Shown piece after piece: positions 32,470 to 45,102 of a DNA stretch of 64,000 bases. Source of the DNA: Diospyros lotus. Lineage: Eukaryota; Streptophyta; Magnoliopsida; Ericales; Ebenaceae. Location: NCBI RefSeq assembly GCF_014633365.1, contig NC_068339.1:11865925-11929924 (forward strand), written 5' to 3'. Position 1 is the stretch's first letter. Every line of letters begins with the position of its first letter. Under the pieces are notes generated by a model, which was given only the letters and a program-made list of their open reading frames with translations, had not been told where the DNA came from and did no database searches. Position numbers and translations under genes: made by a program.

Positions 32470-34510
32470 TAATTAGTGGTTAATTTTATAAAAAATTTGT
32501 TATAATTATACCCTTCTTTTGATCTTAAAAATAGTTTAAATTAGATATTAATATATATTTTATGGTTATATGCAAGTTTAAATTGAAAAATGAATGAAAT
32601 GAAATTTTAAAGTAAAATTTAATAATAATAATAATAATATATAAAATTATATATAATACATATACATCATTATATGCATGCATGTAATATATATATATAA
32701 TATAATATAATATATATATATATGTGCCATGTGTAATACATATATATAATATATAATTTATTAATAACATTAAATTATTTTTATTTTTTTTTATGCATGA
32801 AGAATTCAAGCCCATGAAGACTTAAAGTCCATGAAGACTTAAAGTCCATGAAGAATTCAAGTCCATGAAGAAATCAAGCCCATGAAAAATTAAAGTCCAT
32901 GAAGAATTCAAGCCCATGAAGAATTAAGACCCAATTTGAGCAACCCATGGAAGATATTATTTGGAGAAGACCCAAGGATTATTTTTAATCCTAATGAAGA
33001 TTAAAAACCAATTTATAGAAATCTATTTTTATTTTTTATGTGAGAGCTTTATTAGGTGTGTTTTTTAGCTAAAATCCATTTAACTATTAGGTGGATATTA
33101 TAGCTAAAATCCATTTAACTTTATGAATGCTTTATTAGGTATGTATTTTAGCTAAAATCCATTTAATATTAGGTGTGTATTATAGCTAAAATCCATTTAA
33201 CTTTAAGTGTGTGAGTGCCCATTAGATATAATTATGTCTAGTTGAATAATTGAAATTGTGTGGTTTGTATTGCATCTTGTGGCCTATAAATAGATCACTT
33301 GATTGCATTTGTAAGTGTGATTATTATTCTTGAATCAAAGTTTAGTTGTTTCCTTATAATTCTCTCTTTGAGAATTGTTCTTGTTCTTTCCCCTTTTCTT
33401 TAGTATTCTCTCTTGTGATCTTACTTCCTTCCTTTCTTCTTTTAAATTCTTATGTCATTTATTATTACTTTATTATTCACCGCCTAAATGGCCGGTTAAT
33501 TTGTGCCTTTAAATTTCTGCAATTTTAATTCCTGTTATTTAATTATTCACCGCCTAAATAGACGGTTAGTTTATGCCTTTAAATTACTGTAATTTTAATT
33601 CTTGTTATTTAATTATCCACCGCCTAAATGGCCGGTTAGTTTATGCCTTTAAAATTTCTTGTCATTTAAATTCTGTTATTTAAATTACGTCGTTTAAATT
33701 CATGTCAATTAACTTTTAAATGGAAATGAGTAGCTAAATCTAATCTTGGGTTAAGGTAAGGACAGTGTCCAACGCCAATGATTCCCAAAGAAAGCTGCGC
33801 TTTAAATAAGTAACATTAATTTAAATTTCAGTATGAGTGTATCTTAATTATTGAGAAATCACTAGGTTTGGATTGGAGCGTAAGCCTAACTTAGAGCTTT
33901 CATGCCATGTATGAGAGTTACTAGAACTGGAAACGCTATCATACCCAAACCCGGATGATTAATTTAGTTATTTTGTGTATTAATTGCAATTGAATTTATG
34001 GTGGTTGCTTAAATTAGAATCTCGCATATCATGTATGGGGATTGCTTAACCTAGAACTATCATTATCTCTAATTGCATTTAATAACAAACCCTCATATCT
34101 GAAATTAAATTAATGTTGCTAATCTTTTATGCTAAAATTTGAGAATCAACGGGTTGGCACTGAAATTGTCTTAACTCAAGTACTATCCAATTTTATATTC
34201 TCACTTAAAGTATTTATTTCAATTATTGCCTTAATTTATTTCCTAGTATCTGTTGTTTAAAAAACCATAAAAAACCTTGTTGCCAATTTATCCAAATGCG
34301 TGTGTGCTTGTGTGACATTCTTTTTATTTTGCCATAAATAAATCTCTCAGTGGACGACCTGGACTCATTCAGAAAATATAAATTTAAATTTGGACTACAA
34401 CTGCACTCGTACACTGACGAGTATAAACCTCTCACCTAAACAAAGAAAAAAATATAAAATTTTTATTGCGTTTTGTTTTGTGTTTTAATTGCAGGGTGGG
34501 AGTGCAGTCA
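32470..34510 (+). repeat. 3' LTR of the Athila element
   Basis: 2041 bases, aligned with 20670-22706 apart from about 31 substitutions and one 4-base AT-repeat indel. The first base pair reads TA instead of TG. Ends GTGCAGTCA followed by the target duplication GGGAG. Confidence 0.95.
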
Positions 34511-34883
34511 GGGAGGTGACGGCGAAGGCGATAGCGATTGCGGGCGGTGTTTGGGGTGTTGGCAGGGGAGACGGCTTGTGAAAGCAAGGGGGCGACAGCG
34601 GGCGGTGTTGGCGGGGGAGACGGCGGTGGCGCCATCTTTGGGCGACGGCAGTGCGAGCAGCGGTGGCGGGGTTGACGGCGACGGAGGTGCGAGAGCGGTG
34701 TGGGGGGTGAACGCTGCACCCGCGGGGATGGGTTTGGGGGGTGGTTTTGAGAGAGAATGAGTAGGGGAGAGACAGAGTGAGAGATGGTTTTGAGAGAGAG
34801 AGAGGAGGTTTGAAAATTGGCTTGAAAATGGGCGGACAAATATAAAATTTACTCAAATTTACTCAAATTGAAAATGGGCGGAC
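34511..34883. mobile_element. right part of the MULE split by the Athila element
   Basis: GC-rich then GA-rich arm (GTTTTGAGAGAGA motifs) that is the inverted counterpart of the CT-rich arm at 19270-19560 (CTCTTTCTCAAAC). It ends around GGGCGGACAATGTCGGG without a clean TIR, so the element is truncated. Frames such as 34473-34760 and 34432-34839 are compositional. Confidence 0.55.
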
Positions 34884-35008
34884 AATGTCGGGCATGTTGA
34901 AGCATGTAAAGATTGTTCTTGATACACCGCGCGTGATGAACTTGGAAAGAAAAAAGATTCCCGAGGATTCCCTTATAGTAACGCGCCCGTGTAAGGCGGG
35001 GTGTTACA
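34884..35008 (+). mobile_element. 3' end of a Tekay-like LTR (remnant)
   Basis: GGATTCCCTTATAGTAACG followed by AAGGCGGGGTGTTACA resembles the LTR terminus at 48222-48263 (GGAAGGCGGGGTGTTACA). Only about 120 bases remain. Confidence 0.6.
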
Positions 35009-37997
35009 GAAACTGTCCTTTGGGAAGGCCTTGTTCAAATCTGTGAAGTCGACACAGGTCCTCCACTTTTCATTCTTTTTCTTCACAAGGACTGGGTTCT
35101 CCACCCAAGTCAAATAATGGGTCTCCTTGATAAATTTATTAGCCAAGAGTTTGTCTATCTCTTCTTTCAAGGCCGCGTAACGCTCAGCCATCATGCGTGG
35201 ATCTCCTCTTCTGGCGAACTGGCTTATGGTTGGGATCGATATTGAGTCGATGTAGCATCACATTTCAGTTTATTCCCACCATATCTTCATGGTTCCAAGC
35301 GAATACATCTAAATTAGGTTTAAGAAAATCAACCTGTTAGGACTTTACCTCGAGGGAGAGGCCTTTGCCCAGCTTGAGGCATCTTTTAACATAGATGTCA
35401 CTAACCACAATGTCTTCTAGCTCATCTGTCGAGTTGGCAGCTCGGTTGCAGTCCACCTCGCGCAGGCCCAGGTCATGACTTACTCTTTTGCTATTGATGA
35501 CTCGTGTTTCCCCTCTAGAGACCATATTGATCATTTTTCCTTTGAGCCCTATTTTCAATGCCTCCTCATAACAGCGTCTTGCTGAATACTGCTCGCCTTT
35601 TACGCATCTGGTCCCATTTGGAGTCAGGAACTTGAGTGCCAGGGCTCTGGTTGAGACAATTATATCCAAGTCGTTCATGACAGGCCTCCCTATGACGATG
35701 TTGTATGCAGAGGGGCTATCGATAACAAGGAAGTCCGCCATTATTATGGCTCGCAAATCTAATTCCCCAACCGTGAGTGGGAGTCTTATACGTCCTGTCG
35801 GAATTACTGCATTGCCGGTGAAACCATAAAGCGGCTCTGGGGATGCTATCAGCTGATCTGACCCTAGTCCCATCTGATCAAAGCACCCCTATACATGACG
35901 TTCACTGAACTGCCCATATCCACCATAATCCTTCACACTTCCATGTTGTCAATTTAAGCTCGGATCATGAAAGCATCATTGTGTGGCCAATGCACGTCTC
36001 TAGAATCTTCCTTGGTGAAAGCAGTGTCGTCTGAGGCCACTCTGGCTCTCTTGGATGGTCCTTCTTGATCGCCACACTCAACGAGCAGAAGGTGACCAGT
36101 TTCCCAAACATACCATTCATGGGATCTATTAGAAGTCCCCGCGATATGAGGCCCCCCATGAATGGTAAAAATAGTCCTTATCATGGGAGTTCGGTCTGGC
36201 TCAGGATCTGGCTGTGCTGGCTGTTGGGGCTGCTGATTTCTTGGCCACACCATGTAATCACGCAAGCGACCCCTCCTGATTAACTCTTCAATCATGTCTT
36301 TTAACGCCCAACATTCGGAGGTGACTTGCCCCGCCTCATTATGACAGACGCAGAACTTATCCTTGTTTCTGAATTTGCTGGGGGTCCTTATGGGGCTAGG
36401 TTTCCCAAAATCTTCCTTGTTCCTTTCAGTGGCAAAAATCCTATCATGAGAATCTGATAAGGCATTATAACTCCCATATCAGCCTTGGTGTGGAGGTCAC
36501 TCCCTTCCCCACTCATTCCTGGCCTTCTTAGCGACCTGATCATTAGAGCTGCGCCCTTGGTCTCCTTTATGATTGTCACCATTACCTCTCTTCTTGCTCT
36601 GGTTGGCGCCTTCAGCTCATTTTTTTCTAATCATTTGGCTTTTTTGAACCAAAAGCCTCCTCCCACCTGACCTCCTTCACAACTCGCTCGTAGAATTCGC
36701 TCAGGTCCCCTATGGGGGACTTATAGATGCTCTCGTAAAGCTTCCCATCTTTTTGGAGTCCAACAGAGATTGCAATCAAGATACTCTCGTCCGAGCGATT
36801 TTCCACGTTATTGACCTCACGTCTGATACTCTCTATGTAGTCCTTTAAGGACTCGCTGGACTGTTGGAAGACGGTAGCGAGGTGACATGTTGGGCCGAGC
36901 TATCTCCGAAGCGATCTGTATTGGTTGATGAATTTCTTCTGACACTCCTCCCAACTACAGATACTACGAGGATGGAGCCTTCTCAACCATGCCCGAGGCA
37001 TGTCTCCCAAGGTTCCAGGGAAAGCTCGGCATTTTGTTAATGAGCTAAAAGTCTGCTGGTCCATCTAGACGTTGAAAGCATCCAGGTGGTCATATGGGTT
37101 GCTATCTCTATTGTACTGAGGGATGCTTGGGACCTTGAATCTGCAGGAGAAGGGCTTCAGTTTGATTTCCCTGGAGAAAGGGGTCCTCTTTTCCCGGCCT
37201 TCTCTTCGATCATGTGCCCCATGTCTTGCCTCCAACTATTGGATTCTCTATAGTAATTCCTCCACTACAAGGTCCTGATTCGTAGATCGCCCTATGAGAG
37301 ATCACCTCTCCCATCCAGTGTCTTGCTCTAGCAAATAGCGATCTCACGGAAGAGGTCATCTCCTGATTTCATGATTTGGTGAATTGCAGTGGGCGACGCA
37401 ACTTAGGCTGACTCTGACTGAGTTATCCACTCGACGTGGATCCCCGCGTCGTTGACTTCCTTCATACACCTCTCAACGGTGATCTCCGCAAGGACTCACG
37501 TCTGTCCTTCGTTCAGTGGGATGTATCTCCAGTTCATCATCATAGCGTCACCATTCTTCCGACCTTTGAGACTGCAAGTTTAAGGAATGAACCGATCTAG
37601 CTCGCCGTAGGTCCTTTCTAGCTTCTCTCTTATCTGGAGAAAGCCTTCCACCTAAAGGCTGAGGGGCTCCAACGAGTGGCCCGATCTCTACTTGGATTCG
37701 GGTAGCTTGAACTTGCGTTTGGGCTAGCGCCCTAACCATATCAATGAGCTACATTACAGTATTCTCCAATGCTTCTTGGCTCTGCTGCTAGGCTTGCATC
37801 GCCTCTAACCCGAAGGTAGGGGCCGCAGATTGGCAGGGAACCCATGTGGGGACACCAGGGACGGATCCAACCGACAGAGGTATAGAGGGGGATGCAACTA
37901 TGCCCCCAAATGGAGAAACTTCCGGCAGTTGGCGAGCACGATTCGCAGGTTGGTCGATCATCACTTCAGAACTTTTTGTGTTTCTCGTTCTCGGCAT
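35009..37997 (-). pseudogene. decayed Tat-like Ty3/gypsy gag-pol
   Basis: Read on the minus strand from about 37997: a gag start MPRTRNTKSSEV, gag core traces around 36850-37030, a zinc-knuckle-like CVCHNEAGQVTSECWALK next to EELIRRGRLRDY (36240-36360), protease-region block YNIVIGRPVMNDLD (35337-35873) and the beginning of reverse transcriptase, VENPVLVKKKNEKWRTCVDF (35009-35170). It is cut at FPKDSF by the LTR remnant at 35008. Many stops and frameshifts. The block order and sequences fit the Tat branch of non-chromovirus gypsy elements. Downstream pol domains are absent. Confidence 0.8.
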
Positions 37998-38037
37998 TTA
38001 TATTGATCAGAGCGAGGCCCTCTTTCTAGCGCCAAAA

Positions 38038-38899
38038 TGTCGATGTTCGGAATTGGTCAACAGTGATTCATTAGCCCGCACTGATGTAATCAATCCGTAA
38101 GGGAGAATGGTATGCGGTGTGATTTGGTTTATTGATTCGCCGACCGGTTGGCCCTTGCAAAATACTCCGACGCTCAAGTAAGTAAACAAGTAAAAAGATG
38201 CAAAGTATCAATAAGTTGGTAAAGAGAGCATACCCTGGTTCTGAAGAGAGCTGGCTGATATATAGGAGAATGGGATGTCCTCTTGCATGCGTTGTACGTC
38301 TGCAAGCAATGGGACAGAATATGCGGCACTGGCAGGGGCGCCTAAGTGGCAGCAAGGTGCCGACGGGACCCTCATTAATGTGGATGGGATCCGTCATTAA
38401 TGAGGATGGGAACTGAGGTGAGCACGCGAAAATCTAAAAGTGGCTGGAATGATGTTGTTGCAAGGGCCAGGATGGGATTGGCATGGGCCAAACAAATGGG
38501 TCGAGAAGAAGGGATCGGGTTAGGCCTGGACGACCCAGCTAGGACAACACCTAGTCCACCACTGTTCTCTGGTCTATGGTCTTCTTGTTATGCGAGCTGA
38601 TCAATTAGGCTAACGAATTGGAAGAGTCGCTGGGAGCTCGCTGGAAGCATCGCCGAGAGCTCGCTTGGTCCCGCGGTCCGAGCTCGAGTTTCAGCGATGC
38701 GTAAGCCTGCTCCGATGAGCTCAGCTTGGAGCCTACTGGGTCTTAGGTGATTGGGCTGGCTTGTTGGGTTGAGCGCAGCCCATAAGAAATGCAGGAAATA
38801 CGTATAACAAAACCCAAATACTATTCCTTTGTATTGAAAAAAATTCAACAAGAGTGGACAGTAAATGTACGAAGCTTGAGACGTGACAATAAACGTCAT
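38038..38899 (-). repeat. LTR of the minus-strand Tat-like element
   Basis: On the minus strand the LTR ends in ATCGACA just before TTTTGGCGCTAGAAAGAGGG, a PBS-like leader preceding gag. A stretch TTTCCTGCATTTCTTATGGGC (minus strand, about 38780-38800) is shared with the LTR-like sequence at 55135-55155. The outer limit is uncertain; GAGCTCGC motifs recur at 38630-38720. Confidence 0.5.
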
Positions 38900-40740
38900 C
38901 GGGTTAAATGATAACTTTCACCCTTCAATAAATGGTGTAAAGGCTAAGGTGGCTATCCCACATAATACAATAAACTCTTCCAATCTTGTGTGCATTCACG
39001 GTTTTGGGGACAAAAGGAGTAGCAACAAACTAGAGATGAATCCAACAAAGTAGGGGCAAAAGGAAAGATTGAAATGGCTAATGATTTTTCCTATGTTACA
39101 AGTGCAATAAGAGACTATTTTTATAGGAAATGAATGTTAATGTTGAGAGTATATTGATAGGTGGGAAGACTCATTCAAAAATATAGAAAAAAATGAGATA
39201 AAAGGGAAGAGAAAATATAAGAGAAGAATTGGTCAACAAAAGAATTATTTTTTTGTCCAAGAATGAAGGTTGGTTCAAATCTCATTCTCTTTAAGTAAGG
39301 ATTTAAGACAAGTTTTGTAGAGAAGGAAAAAAAAAAAAAAAACTAACAAAAAGTTGCAATGAAACGAAGGCCTGATGAGTGTGAAACAAACAAGGTAAAA
39401 TAGATAAAATGATCGTAGGAGTAAAATGATAACTCCGTACACTCAGAGTTGGGACCTTGCCTTGCCTTGCACGATCCAGTTTTATACATGAATTTAAAAT
39501 AAGAACAAACCCAAAAAGAAGATTGGGCTGTCTGGAAAAGCTAGAAAACTGGACTGGACTCAAATGTGTGGGCTTAAGGCTTGGTGAGCTAGCTAGTCTT
39601 GTTCAATGTGGCAGAAAACTGGACTAGATTCAAATGCGTGGGCTTTCAATTGTACATATCAACCCGAATAGAATCATAATTTTTTAAAATAAAATGGTTC
39701 TATGATTCTATCCATTGATTAATGCCTAATTTTGTCGCTTATAGATAAATTTTTAACAAAAAATAGATAATCCTAACTCTTCAAGAGTCAATGTTGCTGT
39801 GTTTAATGTTTGAAATTATGTGTGATCGCGGCCCTACCGACCCAGCCACCGGTCCATTGTCAAGTGGTGGATGGATTGAATGGCCAAGACAAAGATTAAT
39901 TTTGGTAAATGCAAGTCGACTAGGGAAATTATTTGATAAAAATATTGTGATCTACAGGGCTTCATTTTATTATCACTGTTCGCTAATTCTATTTATATGC
40001 AGAATTTGCACATTCAATAAATTATAAATATTTTTTATATAATTTATTCATTAATTTTTAAAAATTAGTTAATAATTTTGTGAAAAAATATCACTATTTC
40101 TTCCAGATGTACTACTAATTATTTTTTAAATAATATTATAAAAATAATTATTTAATTCATTGTTTTCAATGAAAGAGGAGAAAAAAGAGGTAAAAGGCGT
40201 ACCATAAACGATATTCATATTTATTTGTCACCAAGTTCACCCTGAAAGAAGAATAAAAAGGCAGAACCAAAAACAAACAAAAAAATAAACCTCTTTGTCT
40301 ATGTGGACTATGGAGCCTTGCTGATTATTAAAGTTGACAAAATGTGAAAGATGGAAACTCTAATTAATAATAAAAGCATTATATTATCTATCGATTTGTC
40401 ATGTACGTACCTGTGCAGATCTTAAGTTTATTTTTGATGACACATCAATCTTATTTCTTAGTTTTTTAATGGTTTGAGGAAGTCACTCAAAGAGATGTCG
40501 AATAATACAGATATTTTACTTAATAAGTTATTTTGATATTATGTACTTGAAATTTTATAGGACACCGAATGACTATATAAATTATAGGAGTTATTAATAT
40601 TTTTTTATATATTGATCACTCATAATGAATAAAGTCATGAAATTATTTCTCTTAAATAGCTGGGATTTTTCTTATAAGAGTTGTTAATATTTTTTTCTTT
40701 TTTTTTTTTTTGTCAATGAGTAAATTCTTTTAAAATAGGA
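38900..40740. other. intergenic DNA upstream of the third P450
   Basis: No credible gene. A degenerate direct repeat (CAGAAAACTGGACT...CAAATG) lies at 39534-39565 and 39611-39645; otherwise AT-rich sequence. Confidence 0.5.
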
Positions 40741-40854
40741 AAGAGACTCTTACAGAACTATTACCAGATGAGAAGGCAAACTCTCCCACGACATGATCCT
40801 TTATCAATATCTTAATTATATATAGAAAATTCGTGATATCTCTTGCAGAGAAAG

Positions 40855-42071
40855 ATGACAGTGTTTCTTCTCCTTCTCTTAGCAATCCCTATAGTTTTCT
40901 TCGTCCTCCAAAAACTAAAGCAAAGTGGAGGAAGATTTCAGCTCCCACCAGGGCCTCCAAGGCTCCCCTTTGTTGGAAACTTGCACCAGCTTGACAAATC
41001 GGCTCTCTATCGCCATCTATGGCAACTCTCCAAGATTTATGGCCCCCTCATGTCTCTGCAACTCGGTTCTCGACCCATTCTTGTGGTTTCCTCAGCAAAG
41101 ATGGCCAAACAGTTCTTGAAAACCCATGACGCTCAGTTCGCCGGTCGGCCTTCTATGGTTGGCCAACTGAAGCTGTCTTATAATGGTTTAGATTTAGCTT
41201 TTGCACCTTTTGATGACAACTGGAGAGAAATGAGAAAGATTTGCAATCTTCACCTATTCGGTGCCAAGAGAGTTCAGTCCTTTCGTTCCATTCGAGAAGA
41301 TGAAGTTTCAAAAATGATCAAGAAGATTAACAAGCTTGCCTCTGATTCAAAACCCATCAATTTGAGTGAGATACTGCTTTCTTTGACGAACACCATTATT
41401 TGTAGGATTGCTATTGGAAAAAGCTATGATGACGAGAGCTGTGAGAAAAGTAGGTTTCATGATGTTCTTGGCGAAATCGAAGAGATGTTAGGAGGCTTCT
41501 TCTTCTCAGACTATTTACCATGTATGAGTTGGGTTGATAAACTTACAGGACAATCAATTCGGCTTGAGAGAACTTTCAAGGCATTAGATGGATTCTTGCA
41601 ACAAGTCATTGATGAGCATCTGATAGATAAAAAGAGTGGTAAGATTGGAGGAGAGGATATTATTGATGTCTTACTTCAGTTAAAAGATGATGGCTCATCC
41701 ACAATCAAGCTCTCAATGGATCACATCAAAGCAGTTCTTATGGTTGTTCACTTTTCTCTTCTTTTTATTTAATTTTCTTTACATGAACCAAGTTCATAAT
41801 TAATGCAACAATTAATATGCCCTAATATGTGCTTTGCCAAAAAATTTTATCCGAGCTATATATTGTTAGTTTTGTATTTCCTAATAAGGCCTAAGATGGC
41901 GATGACTATTTTTTCGAGTGGGTTTAATCTTCATATGTCTCGACCCGTGATTAAAGTATAATCCAAGTCCACATCATTACTTATTGGTAATTGAAAATAG
42001 AAGTCGGGTCATAAGTCCATTAACCATCACTTGGAGGAGAAATGGGCATCTTGCAGTTTGCCCTAGTTGTC

Positions 42072-42112
<41 letters not shown>

Positions 42113-43328
42113 GTTGTTTGAGAGACTCTTACTCACACTATTTCTCTCTCTCTCTCTCATGCTCTTGTCGGCACTGTTTTCCTTTCCCCCATGCTTGTTT
42201 TGTTGTCGGCCAGTACTTTCTTCTCTCAATCAGCGGTGCTCGACTTGCTACTTTGTATCGCATATCTCGGATCTTGTTTGACATTTTGACTGATCCGAGA
42301 TGCCTCTTGCATCGCCTATTTAACCAATTCTTGGCCTCTCTCTTGGAGGACGAAGACGTCGGTAAGGTGTGCCACGACCAATATATCTTCATGATTCTTA
42401 TTCTGTGTGGACCCTACTTTGTGTAGAGGTTTCGGTCTCTTTTGGGACGAGTGGACAGATTTCGAGTTGGGCTCTTTTATAGCTTGGTGGTCCAATTCTC
42501 GGTGTTGGCAAAGTGGTGATTCGGTTGCCCAACCTTGAACGCCTCTATCGTGACTGTCATTGATGACCAAACAGGGAGTTTTCTATACATAAGGTTGCTT
42601 GACGTGGGCAACATATCAGTGTTGATAATATATATGTATGTATGCATGGCAAATAGTGTTTGTGGTTTGTATTATATTTTTCCTCAATTTCTTTTTGCTT
42701 TTTTTTTGTGATTATTGAATAGGATATATTTGCTGCTGGGACAGACACAAGTGCAGTCACGTTGGTTTGGATAATGACAGAGCTAGTAAAGAATCCAGAA
42801 GCCATGAAAAAAATTCAAGACGAAGTAAGAAACATTGACACGGAGAAAGAAATTCTGTATGAAACTGATCTCCAACACCTTCCTTACCTTGAAGCAATAG
42901 TGAAAGAAACATGGAGATTGCACCCTCCAGCTCCATTGTTAGTTCCGCATGAAACAATTCAACAATGCACCATCGGTCCCTACACAATTCAGCCAAAAAC
43001 CATAGTTTTCGTGAATGCTTGGGCAATTGGAAGAGATCCAGATTCTTGGGAGAACCCAGAAGAGTTTCTCCCGAATAGATTCATCAACAGTTCTATTGAT
43101 TTTAAAGGACAAAATTTTGAATTGATTCCATTTGGTGCTGGACGAAGAATATGCCCCGGAATTCATTTGGGAGTTGTTATGGTGGAGCTTGCTCTAGCAA
43201 ATCTTGTACGTTCCTTTAACTGGGAAGTCCCTTTTGGGTTGAAAAAGGAGGATATTGATACAGAAGTTAGACCAGGAATAACTATGCATAAGAAAACTCC
43301 TTTATGTCTCTTAGCCACCAAGTATTAG
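40855..43328 (+). CDS. cytochrome P450, CYP71 clan (copy B), exons 40855-41742 and 42723-43328
   Basis: 497 residues, about 97% identical to the protein of 496-3240. All signatures are intact: anchor at residues 2-18, PPGPPRLP hinge, WREMR, I-helix AGTDTS with Asp304, ETWR, PNRF and heme loop PFGAGRRICPG with Cys440. The 980-base intron is GT-AG, phase 0. It keeps Asp in FHDVLGE and Asn in DDNWREM where copy A has Tyr. With copy A it forms a recent duplicate pair, so substrates are probably the same or closely related. Intact and likely functional; which oxidation it performs cannot be told from sequence. Confidence 0.93.
41743..42722 (+). other. intron of P450 copy B
   Basis: Aligns with the intron of copy A, with a CA/TA microsatellite (about 42073-42112) and a TC run, but lacks about 270 bases present there. 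Confidence 0.75.
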
Positions 43329-43370
43329 AGAGTCATTTGTATATTATGTAAATATGTTCTATGTATATAG

Positions 43371-43371
<1 letters not shown>

Positions 43372-43401
<30 letters not shown>

Positions 43402-43402
43402 T
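43372..43402. repeat. ATCT/AT microsatellite
   Basis: Four ATCT units followed by an AT run, 44 bases after the stop of P450 copy B; replaces the GT/GC tract found after copy A. Confidence 0.8.
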
Positions 43403-43680
43403 GCAGTTTCAAGATTCAGTCGTAGTTCACTTGTGGTAATGAAGACAAAGAAAGTTCAGTAATTTGTACGTATGTAACATTAATACCAAACTCAATGGTC
43501 CAAAATTGCCATAATATATGCCTTTGATCAGATGACTTGAACAGAATCGGCACCAAGATTGTTGATATAAAGATATTACTTATGGAATTCTTGTGTGGTG
43601 TAAATGGATCCTCCCCTATATATGTGTAGTGTAGCCAGTTTGCAGTCAACTCTTCATATACAGTGAGAGCCATAAGCTCA

Positions 43681-43872
43681 ATGGTTCACAATTTTCTTTC
43701 CCCTTCTCCAGAAATGGAAGAAAAATGGAGGAATTGATGTTCCACCAAAGCTACCCTTAATTGGAAACTTACATTAGCTTGACAAATCTGTTCTCTATCT
43801 TCGTCTATGGAATCTGTTCTCGCGGTTTACTCCGCAAAAACGGCCAAAGAGGTATTAAAAACATAAGACCTT
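43681..43872 (+). pseudogene. P450 exon-1 relic related to the 9752 gene
   Basis: ATGGTTCACAATTTTC aligns with the anchor region of gene 2 after a small deletion. AGAAAAATGGAGGAATT and GTTCCACC, CTACCCTTAATTGGAAAC, and GCTTGACAAATCTGTTCTCT follow in order, as does GCCAAAGAGGTATTAAAAAC. The leader CAGTGAGAGCCATAA also matches gene 2. Internal deletions and stops abolish coding. It lies 350 bases after copy B. Confidence 0.8.
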
Positions 43873-43879
43873 TGTGTTA

Positions 43880-44317
43880 ACAAAATAATAAGAGAAATGG
43901 TATTAATTAGATGTTTTAAGTTTGATTTTTTTATTAATTTTTTAAATTAATATTTTATATACATATATATTTGTAATAATATGACACATAATATAAAATA
44001 TAAATTAATGTAAAGTATCAAATTTGAGTGTCTAAATAATTTTTCATTCTTTAAATTATCTATTTAAGCCTAACACGTGATTGTTTAAAGAGAATTTTTG
44101 ATAGAGAAAAAAGATAATATATTATTATTAAAACAAAATAATAAGTTAGATGTTGTTTTTAAAAAAATTAAAAATTTGAATTAAAATTAACGTTTAGTAT
44201 TTTAATAATTCATGAAGAAAAAAAAAAGACTAAGAAGAAAGAAGAAGACATAAAAGAATGATGATTTTTGAGAACTTAAAAGTTCATAATTCTAAATTGG
44301 TATTTAGTATTAACCCC
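43880..44317. other. AT-rich spacer
   Basis: Very AT-rich, with no ORF, hairpin or repeat family that I can support. Confidence 0.4.
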
Positions 44318-44590
44318 TAGGAAAATTCTACATTCCCGATGCCCTTATAGACGGGCTTACCGAATAGGGTCAAAAAGTACCAAATGCCCTCACCCACCTT
44401 CGCCTCTCTCCTCTTTCTCTTCTCCTATGATTGTTTTGCAAAGCCCTCGCCTCCCTCCTCTCTGTCTTCTTCGCTCAACCGCCACACCTCGCCACCAGCA
44501 TCGTCGCTGGTGGAGGCGACAAACGAGGCGATGCGCGGAGAATACATAGAGGAGGGAGGCAAATCAAGTCGATAGAGGGTATTAATTATA
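44318..44590. mobile_element. foldback element
   Basis: GCCTCCCTCCTC (44449-44460) and GAGGAGGGAGGC (44549-44560) form a perfect 12-bp inverted repeat around a central perfect 8-bp hairpin CCACCAGC-ATCGTC-GCTGGTGG (44492-44513). The left edge (GGCTTACCGAATAGGGTC) resembles the MITE at 17243. Ends are not defined. Confidence 0.5.
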
Positions 44591-45102
44591 ACAGTAACAA
44601 GTATTTTTTTTTCTTCCTCATCCTTAATTTACTTGTCAAATACTCCTTAAATATGACAAAAATTGTCAATTCCAAGTTTTAAAATTTAAAGGCAGGCCTT
44701 TGTTCCCAATACACTGAATCTAATGGAGCTGATGAACTGATCAGTACAAATCAAGGAATAGATGTCGACAAATGTATGTGCATAATTGAAGAAAGTGGAA
44801 TGACTGATGTAACAATTTAAATTAGCCATCATGATATATTTGTGTTTGAATAATATGGGATAATGTTACACAACTAAAATTTTATAAAAATGCCTATATA
44901 CAATAATTAAAGTTGTTTAATAATTAGAAATTGAAATAATAGAAAAAAATATGATTTTTTTTTTTTTTTGAACGTTCAATCTTTCAAAAAGAGAGAATTT
45001 ACTAATCTAGAAGGTGTTAATATATGCTAATTTATAATATGTGCATTGAGTTTACAAATTTATATTGATGAAAACTCTAGTCTTAACATCCGCCAATTAT
45101 GT

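Larger units (their letters stand above)
20670..34510 (+). mobile_element. complete Athila-lineage Ty3/gypsy retrotransposon with cargo ORFs
   Basis: A 13,841-bp element with LTRs 20670-22706 and 32470-34510, a 5-bp target duplication GGGAG (20665-20669 and 34511-34515), PBS at 22712 and PPT at 32457. The gag-pol order is gag, protease, reverse transcriptase, RNase H, integrase, with the FMDDFSVYG active-site block usual for the Athila lineage. By hand I count about 31 substitutions and one 4-bp indel between the LTRs, about 1.5%, hence a recent insertion. After pol there are 4.1 kb holding a viral NABP-like ORF and a LOG-like gene rather than a recognisable env-like gene. In-frame stops in gag-pol mean this copy could move only with help from a relative. 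Confidence 0.93.

Noticed and set aside
34432..34856. ORFs of 95-135 codons next to the 3' LTR
   Set aside because: GC-rich MULE arm with random frames on both strands; parts overlap LTR sequence.
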